Source: Bathynomus jamesi | Taxonomy: Eukaryota; Arthropoda; Malacostraca; Isopoda; Cirolanidae | DNA length: 64,000 nucleotides | Assembly (NCBI GenBank): GCA_023014485.1 | Contig: JAJOZX010009051.1 | Span: 27,501 to 91,500, forward strand | Direction of reading: 5' to 3' | In this document: in pieces, positions 38,384 to 50,962 of the stretch | Layout of the letters: each line of letters opens with the position of its first letter | Numbering within the stretch: position 1 is the stretch's first letter | Notes under the pieces: model-generated | What the model was told of the DNA's origin: nothing | Database searches by the model: none | What the model saw: the letters and a program-made list of their open reading frames with translations, nothing else | Translations under genes and position numbers: made by a program

Positions 38384-41300
38384 GCTGGCGACCCTGCATC
38401 AGGATAAAAAGAAGATTTTAAGAAGAGGCCACTCTTTGGCCAAGATAGAAATTACCCTGCATCAGGATAAAAAGAAGATTTTAAGAAGATTATTTTAAGA
38501 AGAGGCCACTCTTTGGCCAAGATAGAAATTACCCTGCATCAGGATGAGAAGATTATTTTAAGAAGAAGATGATTTTAAGAAGAGGCCACTCTTTGGCCAT
38601 GATAGAAATTACCCTGCATCAGGATAAAACCATTTGACCGGCGTGTCACGACTTCTAGTTCGTAACATCCACCCTTGACCGGTGTGTCACGACTCCAAGT
38701 TCTCCACGCCTAGTTTTCATCCAAGAAGTAGCCAGCAAGACGTCTTCAGGACACGTCTCTGAGGATTTTGCCAGTAGAACTTTTGTTAAGTACATTTTGT
38801 TTTTTTAAGTAATTTATAAACACTTGAAAAGTCAGTATTATTAACAGTTAATAATGAGTATCAAGTCAGAATTTACACAAAACACAGTGAACATTTCAGA
38901 CACCAGTGATACATTTTTTTAGTGAAACAGTAATTGTAACAGAGTTAAATGTAAGAGAAGTTAAATGTAAGAGAGAGTTAATTTCAAAGAGTTAATTTCA
39001 GAGAGAGTTAATTTCAGAGAGAGTTAATTTCAGAGAGAGTTAATTTCAGAGAGAGTTAATTTCAGAGAGAGTTAATTTCAGAGAGTTAATTTCAGAGGGA
39101 GTTAATTTCAAAGAGAGTTAATTTCAAAGAGAGTTAATTTCAAAGAGAGTTAATTTCAAAGAGAGTTAATTTCAAAGAGAGTTAATTTCAGAGAGAGTTA
39201 ATTTCAGAGAGAGTTAATTTCAGAGAGAGTTAATTACAGAAAGAGTTAATTTCAGAGAGAGTTAATTTCAGAGTTATTTTCACTATTATATTCAGTATAG
39301 AATAATTTTATTTATGTACCAAACATAATAGTACCGTACCGTACCTTCACGTACGTTCGAGTGAAATGTTGTTTACATTTTTTATTTTTGTTTACAATTT
39401 TTTTCAATTTATTGAATTGAATTGACTTGCAAATTAAGAGAGAGAGTGTTTATAGAGAGTTTATAGATTTAGAGAGATATTTGAAGTCAGTTTTGAAGTC
39501 AGTTTTAGTTGCAAAGAAGTTGCAAAGAAGTTTTGAAGTCAGTTTTAGTTGCAAAGAAGTTGCAAAGAAGTTTTGAAGTCAGTTTTAGTTGCAAAGAAGT
39601 TGCAAGTCAGTTTTGAAGTCAGTTTTCGTTGCAAATAAGTTGCAATTCAGTTTTGAAGTCAGTTTTCGTTGCAAATAAGTTGCAAATCAGTTTTCAGAAG
39701 GTTGCGCCAAGAGGGACAACCAAACCCCAGAGATTTATAAAGATACTCGAAGTAGTTTCGAGTCAGTTTTATTTGCAAATAAGTTGCAAATCAGTTTTCA
39801 GTTGGTTGCATCCAAAAGGGATAACCAAACCCCAGAGATTTATAAAGATACTCGAAGTAGTTTCGAGTCAGTTTTATTTGCAAATAAGTTGCAAATCAGT
39901 TTTCAGTTGGTTGCATCCAAAAGGGATAACCAAACCCCAGATTTATAAAGATACTCGAAGTAGTTTCGAGTCAGTTTTATTTGCAAATAAGTTGCAAATC
40001 AGTTTTCAGTTGGTTGCATCCAAAAGGGATAACCAAACCCCAGAGATTTATAAAGATACTCGAAGTAGTTTCGAGTCAGTTTTATTTGCAAATAAGTTGC
40101 AAATCAGTTTTCAGAAGGTTGCGCCAAGAAATACTTGACAAGAGGTCAAGTCAGAAGGTTGCGCCAAAAGGGACAACCGCCCCAGAGATTTATAGAAATA
40201 CTTGGTAAGAGGTCAAGTCAATAGGTTGCATCCAAGAGGGACAACCGCCCCAGAGATTACAGAAGTCAGTTTTGAAGAAGCCAGTTTTGAAGAAGCCAGT
40301 TTTGAAGCAGTTAGTTTTGAAGCAGTTAGTTTTGAAGCAGTTAGTTTTGAAGCAGTTAGTTTTGAAGCAGTTAGTTTTGAAGCAGTTAGTTTTTAAGAAG
40401 TCAGTTTTTAAGTCCCAAGTCATTTCAATGCAGTCAATTGAATTCAACTTTTTCTTTGTAAGTAAGAGAATTTAATTTAAGAAAATGTAATTTAAGAATT
40501 TAATTCAACCTTTTTTTGTTCGAGTGAAATGTTGTTTACATTTTTTATTTTTGTTTACAATTTTTTTCAATTTATTGAATTGAATTGACTTGCAAATTAA
40601 GAGAGAGAGTGTTTATAGAGAGTTTATAGATTTAGAGAGATATTTGAAGTCAGTTTTGAAGTCAGTTTTAGTTGCAAAGAAGTTGCAAAGAAGTTTTGAA
40701 GTCAGTTTTAGTTGCAAAGAAGTTGCAAAGAAGTTTTGAAGTCAGTTTTAGTTGCAAAGAAGTTGCAAGTCAGTTTTGAAGTCACTTTTTGTTGCAAATA
40801 AGTTGCAAGTGAGTTTTGAAGTCAGTTTTCGTTGCAAATAAGTTGCAAATCAGTTTTCAGAAGGTTGCGCCAAGAGGGACAACCAAACCCCAGAGATTTA
40901 TAAAAATACTCGAAGTAGTTTCGAGTCAGTTTTATTTGCAAATAAGTTGCAAATCAGTTTTCAGTTGGTTGCATCCAAAAGGGATAACCAAACCCCAGAG
41001 ATTTATAAAGATACTCGAAGTAGTTTCGAGTCAGTTTTATTTGCAAATAAGTTGCAAATCAGTTTTCAGAAGGTTGCGCCAAGATGGACAACCGCCCCCA
41101 GAGATTTATAGAAATACTTGACAAGAGGTCAAGTCAGAAGGTTGCGCCAAGATGGACAACCGCCCCCAGAGACATAGAAATACTTGGCAAGAGGACAAGT
41201 CAGAAGGTTGCGCCAAGATGGACAACCGCCCCCAGAGATTTATAGAAATACTTGACAAGAGGTCAAGTCAGAAGGTTGCGCCAAGATGGACAACCGCCCC

Positions 41301-43465
41301 AGAGATTTATAGAAATACTTGACAAGAGGTCAAGTCAGAAGGTTGCGCCAAAAGGGACAACCGCCCCAGAGATTTATAGAAATACTTGGTAAGAGGTCAA
41401 GTCAATAGGTTGCATCCAAGAGGGACAACCGCCCCAGAGATTACAGAAGTCAGTTTTGAAGAAGCCAGTTTTGAAGAAGCCAGTTTTGAAGCAGTTAGTT
41501 TTGAAGCAGTTAGTTTTGAAGCAGTTAGTTTTGAAGCAGTTAGTTTTGAAGCAGTTAGTTTTTAAGAAGTCAGTTTTTAAGTCCCAAGTCATTTCAATGC
41601 AGTCAATTGAATTCAACTTTTTCTTTGTAAGTAAGAGAATTTAATTTAAGAAAATGTAATTTAAGAATTTGATTCAACCTTTTTTTGTGTTGTAAAGAGA
41701 ATTTAATTCAACCTGAATTGACCGGGTTGCGTCTTTAATTAACCTTTCTTTATTTTGTTGTAAGAAGGAAATGGACCGATTTGTCTCTTCTTTTTCATGC
41801 CATTGTTGCGTATATAAATATATAGGTAAAATGACATATTTTATTGTTGCCAACCAAAACCGTTTTTACAAATGTTGGTAACGAGTTTTATAATTATTGC
41901 GATTATATGATGACAGAAATAGTGTAATAATTAATCGATCATTTACCTAATTTATCTTGCTCTGTATGGTCGGGAAATTTACCCGTAGGACCGCACATAC
42001 CCTAAATTTCAGTTGTGTTTTTTCTTTTTGTCATTTAATTTTAATAAAACTTCTACACAATAAAACATATGTATTTATCATATGCAAACAAGTTTTCGGA
42101 CTAAAATATCAAATAATTCAGTCTATCAACATTTAACGAAAGAGTATAATTTTTCTACTTAATATGCAAAAATTATTAAACCTTTTTAATATTTTTTTTA
42201 GTATATAAAAATAATTTTTAATGTAAAATTTACCTTAAATGATTAAAAGAAAAGATTGTTCGAAATGCTTTCCTTCCATTTCAATAACACTTTTATTCTT
42301 GGCCGAAACTCATCTAAGGTTCGATTTACTTTTATTTTTAAGAATATTATAAAACTATGTTTAGCTCATTAAAATGCATAAATTGATTTATATTTTTAAT
42401 TTGTATTCTTAATTTTCTTAATTCAATTATCGTACCGATACTTCTGGTTAATGTTAATGGTTATATAGTTCATATATAGCTAGGAATGTTACTAGTCGAA
42501 TTTAATTCCATCTTCAAAATTCAATTTTTAAACCGTGAGATTTACTTTCATCAATTGTAAGTCCTCTAAGTACATTTCTTTTTATTACCTTAATACGTGT
42601 AACTGATTTAATTAAATACTTAAATACTATCTTGAACTTAAAGGATTTTATGATAATAATAATAATAATAACAACAATAATTGACTCAAAAGATTTTATA
42701 ACCCTAAACCCATCTTAAATTATTATACATTATTTTTAAACTTTGTTAATTCAAAAACCTTCAAATCTCTACACATACACACGCATGTATGCACACTATA
42801 TATACTATATACACAAACCTTATTCTAAAATCATTCGATATCACAAACTATTTCAGAGCGTGTAGGTGCTAACTCTGCTATTTATATAGTCCTAAGCCTT
42901 TTTGCTTACTATATATAAATTTTTGCTCAGGCATTTATTCAGTTAATTTCAGAATCCTCTCCGCTAATCAATCCCTCAAATTTATAAGATACACACTTTG
43001 TATCTAATACACACACATACACACTAGACCACAGGTCTATACATCATCCATTACGTAATTCGATTTTTACCTACAATAGTCAATAAAATTAGTTATAGAC
43101 TGCACGATCAGGGTAACTTTGGAAAATAATTTATATTTTTCCCTTTTACCTACTATTCAGTATGTATGTAATTTTCCCCACAGAAATTTTTTTAAATTAA
43201 CAATACCATTCTTTGCCTAACTTAATTGTTTGTCCAAATTAATGTATTAATCCTTTTATTCTGTTTGCATAAATTAAAGTATTAATCTTTGAATTTTTTA
43301 TATTATATAATAACTCACTTGTTCTGTATAAAAATTTGTAATTTAAAGAAAAATTCGTCATCTAACTTGAAGTAGTTCGGACGTTATTTTCTCATTTGTA
43401 TTGTATTAATGGTACCCTATTAGATTATTGTATAAATATCTTTTTTTTTTAAAAGGGGAGAGCAA
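38384..43465 (+). mobile_element. Internal region G with a duplicated repeat block
   Basis: PBS 38386, 16-bp repeats 38977-39270, first repeat block 39355-40517, second repeat block 40518-41686, AT-rich part 41690-43450, PPT 43451-43462. The second block restarts at GTTCGAGTGAAATG directly after CCTTTTTTT, adding about 1.17 kb. Confidence 0.75.
40518..41686 (+). repeat. Second copy of the internal repeat block in unit G
   Basis: It matches 39355-40517 in order but has two 105-bp units instead of four and a long 68-bp block with several GCGCCAAGATGG copies, as in units A and B. It therefore came from a different unit, not from its neighbour. Confidence 0.75.
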
Positions 43466-45264
43466 TGTAAAAATGAAATGAATAATCAATATTCATTTTT
43501 ACGTAAGAACCAAAATCGCTTAACGCGAGTTTGGATAATAATTTTACTTGTAGCTTCCTATTTTTTTGTTCGTGTCACAACCCTACGATCTACCATATCT
43601 ATGGTTTAGTCGTATCCATTTTCCATTTGTTATAGAAGTTATTATAATTAATTATGATTGTCTTGCATCTCACCCTCGACCCTAGATTATACATACACAT
43701 TGCATATAAGAGGACTGGAACCCGCAGTTGTGCTTCTTAGTCCTTGATACCCATTCTGTCTTTAATTCGTTTCTTTTAGGTCCTACCAAATAATGACTTA
43801 GTTATACTGCACGTATGACAATGTGAATAACTATGACGTCATAAAGTAACTTAATTCTCTTCACATTTTCCATACCTTGAACACTGAATCACGTGTTTAG
43901 TATTTGGACATCTTCCTTATTGAATGTATGGTAAATTCCTTAATAATAATAATGATAATATTAATAATAATAATAATAATAATAAAAACAAAAAGAAACT
44001 TCATTCTCTATACATCATTTGTTATGTTGTTTCCTACCTATTGTCTACTGATACCTATCAACCTATCAGTCCATATTTTACGCGTCTCTATATTACGCAC
44101 ACAACCTATTGGATTATGTACATGTAAAATACGTCCACATATATTTTTTTTAATTATTTTTTTTTAAGTGCGTTCAACCCTCACAAGGCATTCATTAGGC
44201 TTACAGTAGTTAAATGCTCAAATTCGCGAATCAGCAGAACCGAACGTTTCCAAGATAAACATCCCCTTTCGCTCTGATCCAAATTTATAATATGTTAAAC
44301 ATATTATAACATATTATGTATATAAATCTATATCATGTGTGCCATGTACTTTGTATTATATTTGTAACATCTTAATTGTCTATTAATATGAAACACTGTA
44401 AAAACAAAACAAAGCTATAGTAACTGTTTAATTGTAATTAACTAATACTTTAATTAATAATAACTTGTAATGTACTTCAATGAAACTATAATTGAATGTA
44501 ATGACTTTATATATAATGTAAGAATGTACTTTAATAGAACTGTAAGGGACAATCATAAGCGAATGGGAAGTAATCCATAATCGAAATCATAATTGTAATA
44601 AACCCAAACAAAAGTGTACTCAGTCGTGAAATGATATCTATCGCCTTCAGAAATGAAGACGTGGCAAAAAAAAAAAGATTAGTTTTTATTTTTATTATTT
44701 TTTTTTTTTTATTTGGAAACTTTCAAACACCTGATCGTGTTTAAAAGGGGGGAAACCTAACCTCCAACTGCCATCCCCCAACATTCAGGCATATTTTATA
44801 CATGTATTTGTAAAATGAAGGACACTTCATTACGAGACTCTGCTTTGGTCACTGCTAAGAGACTCCCCTGGTTAGCAGCCTCGCTGCGGGGAGGGGGGCA
44901 GAGGCCCCTTGCCTCCTTAATATTTTTAGATTCCGGCCTGAGCTATGGTCGAAAGAGGTCGAACCTCTACCCCTGTAAATTCAGAGCACTACCTGTACAT
45001 TTTGAGAAGTAAACTACAAAAAGAGAAAGTTTTTTATCTTTTCCTTCGAGCCTTGTCCTCTTCAGGAATTTAGTCAGTAAAGTAGAAGTATCAGAGTATT
45101 ATTGAAAGAAAAGAATTAACAGAGTGTCGACCCCATAAAGCGAGAGAAAAGAATTAGAAAGTTATAGAAGAAAAGTATATAGAAGAAACATCCGTTGCTT
45201 GCCTCCGTAACTAGAACCCCTGTCGATCCGAACCAACCCAGGGCCATAGACGGAGGGGTTAACA
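43466..45264 (+). repeat. LTR H (right end of the forward array)
   Basis: 1799 bp, class 1, closest by eye to A. After GGGGTTAACA the PBS is missing and the TA satellite starts at once, so this is a genuine 3' terminus. The TAA microsatellite is interrupted by TGA and ATT. CRE at 43834. Confidence 0.8.
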
Positions 45265-45284
45265 TATATATGAAATATATACTC

Positions 45285-45318
<34 letters not shown>

Positions 45319-45435
45319 ATATTATATATATATATATGAAATATATATATATATATATATGAAATATAATATATATATATGAAATATATATATAATATAT
45401 ATATGAAATATATATTATATATGAATATATATATA

Positions 45436-45529
<94 letters not shown>

Positions 45530-45671
45530 ATATATATATATATATGTATATATGAAATATATATATATTAATATATATATGAATATAAATATATATAAAA
45601 TAACTCATCTTCTTAAAGAATATTCTAAGAAGAATTATATTTTAAGAAGACGAGTTATTTTATATATATAT

Positions 45672-45764
<93 letters not shown>

Positions 45765-45831
45765 ATATATATATTATATGTATATATGAAATATATATAT
45801 ATATATATATATATGAAATAAATATATATAT
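45265..45831. repeat. (TA)n/TGAAA satellite between forward and inverted halves
   Basis: Runs of TA are punctuated by TGAAATATA. Near 45666 the punctuation turns to TTTCATATA, then back. A fold-back lies inside (45597-45662). Long tyrosine/isoleucine frames here are satellite shadows. Confidence 0.9.
45597..45662. repeat. Fold-back of element sequence inside the satellite
   Basis: AAATAACTCATCTTCTTAAA near 45598 is the inverted repeat of TTTAAGAAGACGAGTTATTT near 45641 with one mismatch, around a 23-base spacer. The same sequence occurs once at 45832, the truncation point of the minus-strand internal region. Confidence 0.75.
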
Positions 45832-46083
45832 AAAATAACTCGTCTTCTTAAAATAATAATTCTTCTTAGAATAATTCTTTTTCTTAAGATAATTCTTCTT
45901 CTTGAATTATTTCTTCGAAAATTCATTCTTCTTAGGATGATTCTGGTTAAAATCATTCGTCGTAAAACTATTCCTCTGAAAATCATCTTGATAGTAGGGT
46001 CGCCAATTTTTGGTTATCCTGGCTATAGGGTCTCCACTTGTTAGAATCCTCTTCTTAATAATCTTCTTCTTCTTATCCTGGCT
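45832..46083 (-). mobile_element. Truncated internal-region fragment after LTR I
   Basis: Contains the AAGAAGA-type repeats and a PBS-like TTGGCGACCCTACTATC (complement near 45990-46008). The same segment is at about 50700-50940 inside the J/I internal region. Confidence 0.6.
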
Positions 46084-47650
46084 GGGTCTGGGGTGTCTCG
46101 TATAGACGAGGCGTTCTAGTTAAGGGGCAAGGGGCCTTTGCCCCCTCCCCTGCAGCGAGGCTGCAGTCCAAAGAGGAGTCTCGTAATGAAGTTCTCTGAT
46201 GAAGTCCAATGACGAAGTGCAATCTAGAAGAGCTATCTGGAAGTGTCTTAAATGAAGATGGTACATGCATAATATAGTCTAATGTTTGGGGGAGACAATC
46301 GAAGGTTAAGTTTCCCCCCTTTTTAAACCCATCATTTCAACTAAAAAGAATAAGAAATATAGAAATAAAAAAGAACAGTAGTATCGCCGATTCGACAATT
46401 ATGGAGGCGATATTATTTCGTATTAGCACATAAGCACAATTTTGAGTACATGACTGAGTACGTATTAATTTTGGTTCATTACAATTACGATTACAATTAT
46501 GGATTACAACTACCAATTAATTCATATTCACTTAATATTGTTTTAATTACAATTCCATTAAAGTATATTCTTACATTATAAATTAAATCATTACATTTAA
46601 TTAGTTTCACTGAAGTACATTACAAGTTATTGTTCATTTAAAGTATTACAGTTAATTACAATTAAACAGTTACCATAACTTTGTCTTGTTTTTAGTGTTT
46701 CATATTAATAGACAATTAAGATGTTAGAAATATAATACAAAGTACATGGCACTTACGGGATAATTTATTTTACGAAATAATATGCTATAATGTTATAAAT
46801 TCGAATCAGAGCGAAAGGAGACCTTTTTTTATCTTAGAAGCGTTCAAATTATGCTGTGATGGGCGGAATTTCAATAATTTAATCTCAGCATTTTTGAGTT
46901 CATCTCGGGAGGTCAAATAAAAATATAAAAATGAAAAAAATAATACGAGAACGTTTTTTCGCGTTCCCGAACGAACTGCGAAAGTTTTTTTGCATTTCAT
47001 GACTGACACGAGTAAGATGATTATTTTAATAAAAACTACATACGATAATGGTCAAGCTAAAATATGGACGTATGGGGGCGGGATATGGTCGAATAATAGT
47101 TATATTTATACTACATAACATAAATAATGACTTATATAGGGTGTACAGTTTTTATTATGATGATATATAAATTTTCATACATTGAATACTAGAGATATGA
47201 TGAAGGGAAATTAATGACGGGAAAATGTGACGTCATAGTTATTGAATTTGTACGTATGGAGAACGTAAAGAGAATAAAGTTATTTTATGACGTCATAGTG
47301 TTTAAGTCATTATTAGAAAAGATGAATTAGAGGCAAAGAGTGGGTAGTAATGACTAAGAAGTACAACTACGGGTTCCAATCCTGTTACATGCAATGTGTA
47401 TGCATAATCTAGGGTCGAGGGTGAGATGCAAGACAATTCATAATTAATTATAATAACTTTTTATAACAAATGGAAAATGGATGATGGATACGACTAAACC
47501 ATAGAAAGGGAAGATCGTAGGGTTGTGACATGAACAAAAATAGGAAGCTACAAGTAAAATTATTATCCAAACTCGCGTTAATCGATTTTGGTTCTTATGT
47601 AAAAATGGACATTCGAACATAAAACTATTGTTCATTGTTCACTTTTTACG
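46084..47650 (-). repeat. LTR I (deleted 3' part)
   Basis: Its 5' end is at 47650, where the first base pair is mutated (CGTAAAAAG for TGTAAAAAG), next to a good PPT complement at 47654-47665. The left (3') end is approximate: about 200-300 bases near the 3' end are missing, joining a TCTAGTTAA remnant to the GC-rich block. Two CREs, at 47228 and 47288. Confidence 0.65.
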
Positions 47651-50600
47651 TTACTCTCCCCTTTTAAAAATGATATTTATACAATAATTTAATAGGGTAC
47701 CATTAATACAATACAAATGAGAAAATAGCATCCTAACTAATTCAAGTTAGGTGACGAATTTTTCTTTACATTACAAGTTTTATACAGAACAAGTGAGTTA
47801 TTATATAATATAAAGGAATTCAAAGATTAGTACTTTAGTTTAGACAAACATTTAATAGGATTAATACATTAATTTAGACAACCAATTAAGTTAGACAAAC
47901 AATGATATGGTTAAAATTTTTTACAAAATTTTATTTTTTTCTGCAGGGAAAATTACATTTATAATGAATAGGTAAAGGGAAAAATATAAATCATACAAGC
48001 TATAAGCTAATTTTTATTGACTAGTGTAAGTAAAAATAGAATTACGTAATGGATGATGTATAGACCTGTTGTCTAGTGTGTATTTTTGTGTAATAGGTAT
48101 AAAGTGTGTATCTGATAATTTCGAGACAGATTGTTAAATTAACTGTATAAATGCATGAGCGAGAATTTATATATAGTAAGCAAAAAATGATTAAGACTAA
48201 ATAGCATAAGTTGCACTTACGTAATGAAATAGTTTTTTGTGATATTTAATGATTTTAGCATCAGGTTTGTATATATATATAGTATATATATAGTGTGCAT
48301 GCATTTTTATTGACTGTTGTAGGTACAAATCGAATTACGTAGTGGATGATGTATAGACCTGTGGTCAAATGTGTATTTATGTTTATAATTTCGAGACACA
48401 GATTAAATTCGACTAGTGAAATTCACAATCATATACTGTAGTAGTATGTCAATTTGACTATAATTTTCGTTTGATACTTTACAAATGGTACAATAACAAT
48501 TTAAGGACAGTTACTCACGATTAATTGAGCAAAAAAAAAAAAAAAAAATACAAATTAAAAATATGAATCAATTATGCATTTCCACGAGCTAAATACAATT
48601 TTATAATATTCTAAAAAATAAAAGTAAATCAAATCATAGATAAATTTCGATCAAGAATAAAAAAGTTATTGAAATGAAAGGGAAGCATTTCGAACAATCT
48701 TTTCTTTTAATAATTTCAATTGAATTTTATATTAAAAATTATTTTTATATAATAAAAAAAAAATATTAAAAAGGTTTAATAATTTTTTGCCTGTTAAGTA
48801 GAAAAATTATACTTTTTCGTTGAATGTTGATAGAATTTGAATTATTTGATATTTTAGTCTGAAAACTTGTTTGCATATAGACAAATACATCTGTTTTATT
48901 GCGTAGAAGTTTTATTAAAAATTAAATGACTAAAATTTAGGATATGTGCGGTCATACGGGTAAATTTCCCGATCGTACAGAGCAGGATAAATTAGGTACA
49001 TGATCGATTAATTGTTACACAACTATTATTATCACGTATACATTACAATAATTACCAAAATCGTTACAAACAATTGTAAAAACTATTTTGGTTACAATTA
49101 ATGAATTACATAACTATATATCAATATACGTAACCATGGCATGAAAAGAAAAGACAGATAGGTCAATTTTCTTCTCACAAACACAAAAAAAGGTTGAATT
49201 AAATTCTTAAATTACATTTTTCTTAAATTACAAAGGAAAAGTTGAATTCAATTGACTGCATTGAAAACTAACTTGGGACTTGAAATAAAAATGACTTGGG
49301 ACTTGGAATAAAAATGACTTGAAATAAACTCTGACTTCGAATCTAACTCTGACTTTGAATCTAACTGAAATCTCTGGGGCGGTTGTCCCTCTTAGATGCA
49401 ACCTATTGACTTGAACTCTTATCAAGTATCTCTATAAATCTCTGGGGCGGTTGGCCGTTTTGGCGCAACCTTCTGACTTGACCTCTTATCAAGTATTCTG
49501 AACTGAAAATGAAACTAAAAATGGAAAATGACTGCACTTGACCTCTATTCAAGTGGAGACGATTAACCTCTCTCTTGGTTGACCCTCTTGGTGCAACCTT
49601 CTGACTTCAAAAAATGACTTCAAAAATTACTTCAAAAATGACTTCAAAAATGACTTAAAAAATCTCTCTAATTCTATAAACTCTCTCTCTTAATTTGCAA
49701 GTCAATTCAATTCAGTAATTGAAAAAAATTTGCAAAAAAAAAAAAAAAAAAAATGTAACTATTTCATTCTAATGTACACGAAGGTACGATACTATTATGT
49801 TTGATACATAAAATAAAATTATTCTATACTGAATATAACTGAAAATAACTGAAAATAACTCTCTTAAAAATAATTAACTCTGTTACAATTAACTTCTGTT
49901 ACAATTAACTTCGGTTACATTTAACTTCTGTTACATTTAACTTCTTTTACAATTAACTTCTTTTACAATTAACTTTCTTTTACAATTAACTCTCTTTTAC
50001 AATTAACTCTCTTTTACAATTAACTCTCTCTTTGAAATTTACTGTTTCACTAAAAAAAGTGTATCACTGGTGTCTGAAGTGTTCACTGTGTTTTGTGTTA
50101 ATTCTGGCTCCATACTAAATATTAACTGTTAATAGCACTGATTTTTTTTTCAAGTGTTTATAAATTTCTTAAAAAAACAAAATGTACTTAACCACATTTC
50201 TACGGGCGAAATCCTCAGAGACGTGTCCTGAAGACGTCTTGCTGGCTACTTGTTCCTGGGTGAAAACTAGGCGTGAAGAACTTGGAGTTGTGACACACCG
50301 GTCAAGGGTGGATGTTACGAACTAGAAGTCGTGACACGCCGGTCGACTGGTTTTATCCTGATGCAGGGTAATTTCTATCTTGGCCAAAGAGTGGCCTCTT
50401 CTTAAAATCTTCTTCTTCTTAAAATAATCTTGTTATCCTGATGCAGGGTAATTTCTATCTTGGCCAAAGAGTGGCCTCTTCTTAAAAATCTTCTTAAAGT
50501 AATATTCTTATTATCCTGATGCAGGGTAATTTCTATCTTGGCCAAAGAGTGGCCTCTTCTTAAAATCTTCTTCTTCTTAAAATAATCTTCTTAAGATCCT

Positions 50601-50962
50601 GGTAAAGGGTCTCCACAATGTTAGAATCCTCTTCTTGAGAATCTTCTTAAAATATTCTTCGTCTAAAAATAATGTTTCTTAAAAAAAATTCTTCGTCTTA
50701 AAATAACTCGTCTTCTTAAAATAATAATTCTTCTTAGAATAATTCTTTTTCTTAAGATAATTCTTCTTCTTGAATTATTTCTTCGAAAATTCATTCTTCT
50801 TAGAATGATTCTGGTTAAAATCATTCGTCGTAAAACTATTCCTCTGAAAATCATCTTGATAGTAGGGTCGCCAATTTTTGGTTATCCTGGCTATAGGGTC
50901 TCCACTTGTTAGAATCCTCTTCTTAATAATCTTCTTCTTCTTATCCTGGCAAGGTCGCCAGT
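47651..50962 (-). mobile_element. Internal region of the J/I element
   Basis: From right to left: PBS (about 50943-50960), ~70-bp repeats (about 50355-50940), leader (about 50195-50350, palindrome 50231), AATTAACTCTC-type repeats (about 49858-50035), short GACTTCAAAAAT repeats (about 49600-49665), 68-bp-type units with ACTTGA..TCAAGT hairpins (about 49370-49620), ACTTGGGACTTG-type repeats (about 49260-49370) and an AT-rich 3' part (47666-49255). The TAGACC hairpin is duplicated (48061 and about 48353). No gene. Confidence 0.65.

Larger units (their letters stand above)
4..45264 (+). mobile_element. Tandem array of a non-autonomous LTR retroelement: 8 LTRs, 7 internal regions
   Basis: LTR-like blocks start at 4, 5959, 11743, 19845, 25411, 30902, 36612 and 43466. 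Successive starts are 5.5-6.0 kb apart, except where a transposon (unit C) or an internal duplication (unit G) adds length. Each block begins TGTAAAAATG and ends TTAACA. A PBS-like TGGCGACC follows two bases after LTRs A-G, and AAAAGGGGAGAG precedes LTRs B-H. This is the layout LTR-(internal-LTR)7, in which neighbouring units share one LTR. Such arrays are known to arise by unequal recombination between LTRs or from one-LTR circles. No gag-pol frame exists, so movement must have used proteins from another element. The outer ends meet TA-rich sequence on both sides (ATA at 1-3, TATATATGAAA from 45265). A plain satellite is the alternative reading, but it would not explain PBS and PPT at the correct borders. 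Confidence 0.8.

Noticed and set aside
45162..45608. Tyrosine/isoleucine-rich frames
   Set aside because: Translation of (TA)n satellite.
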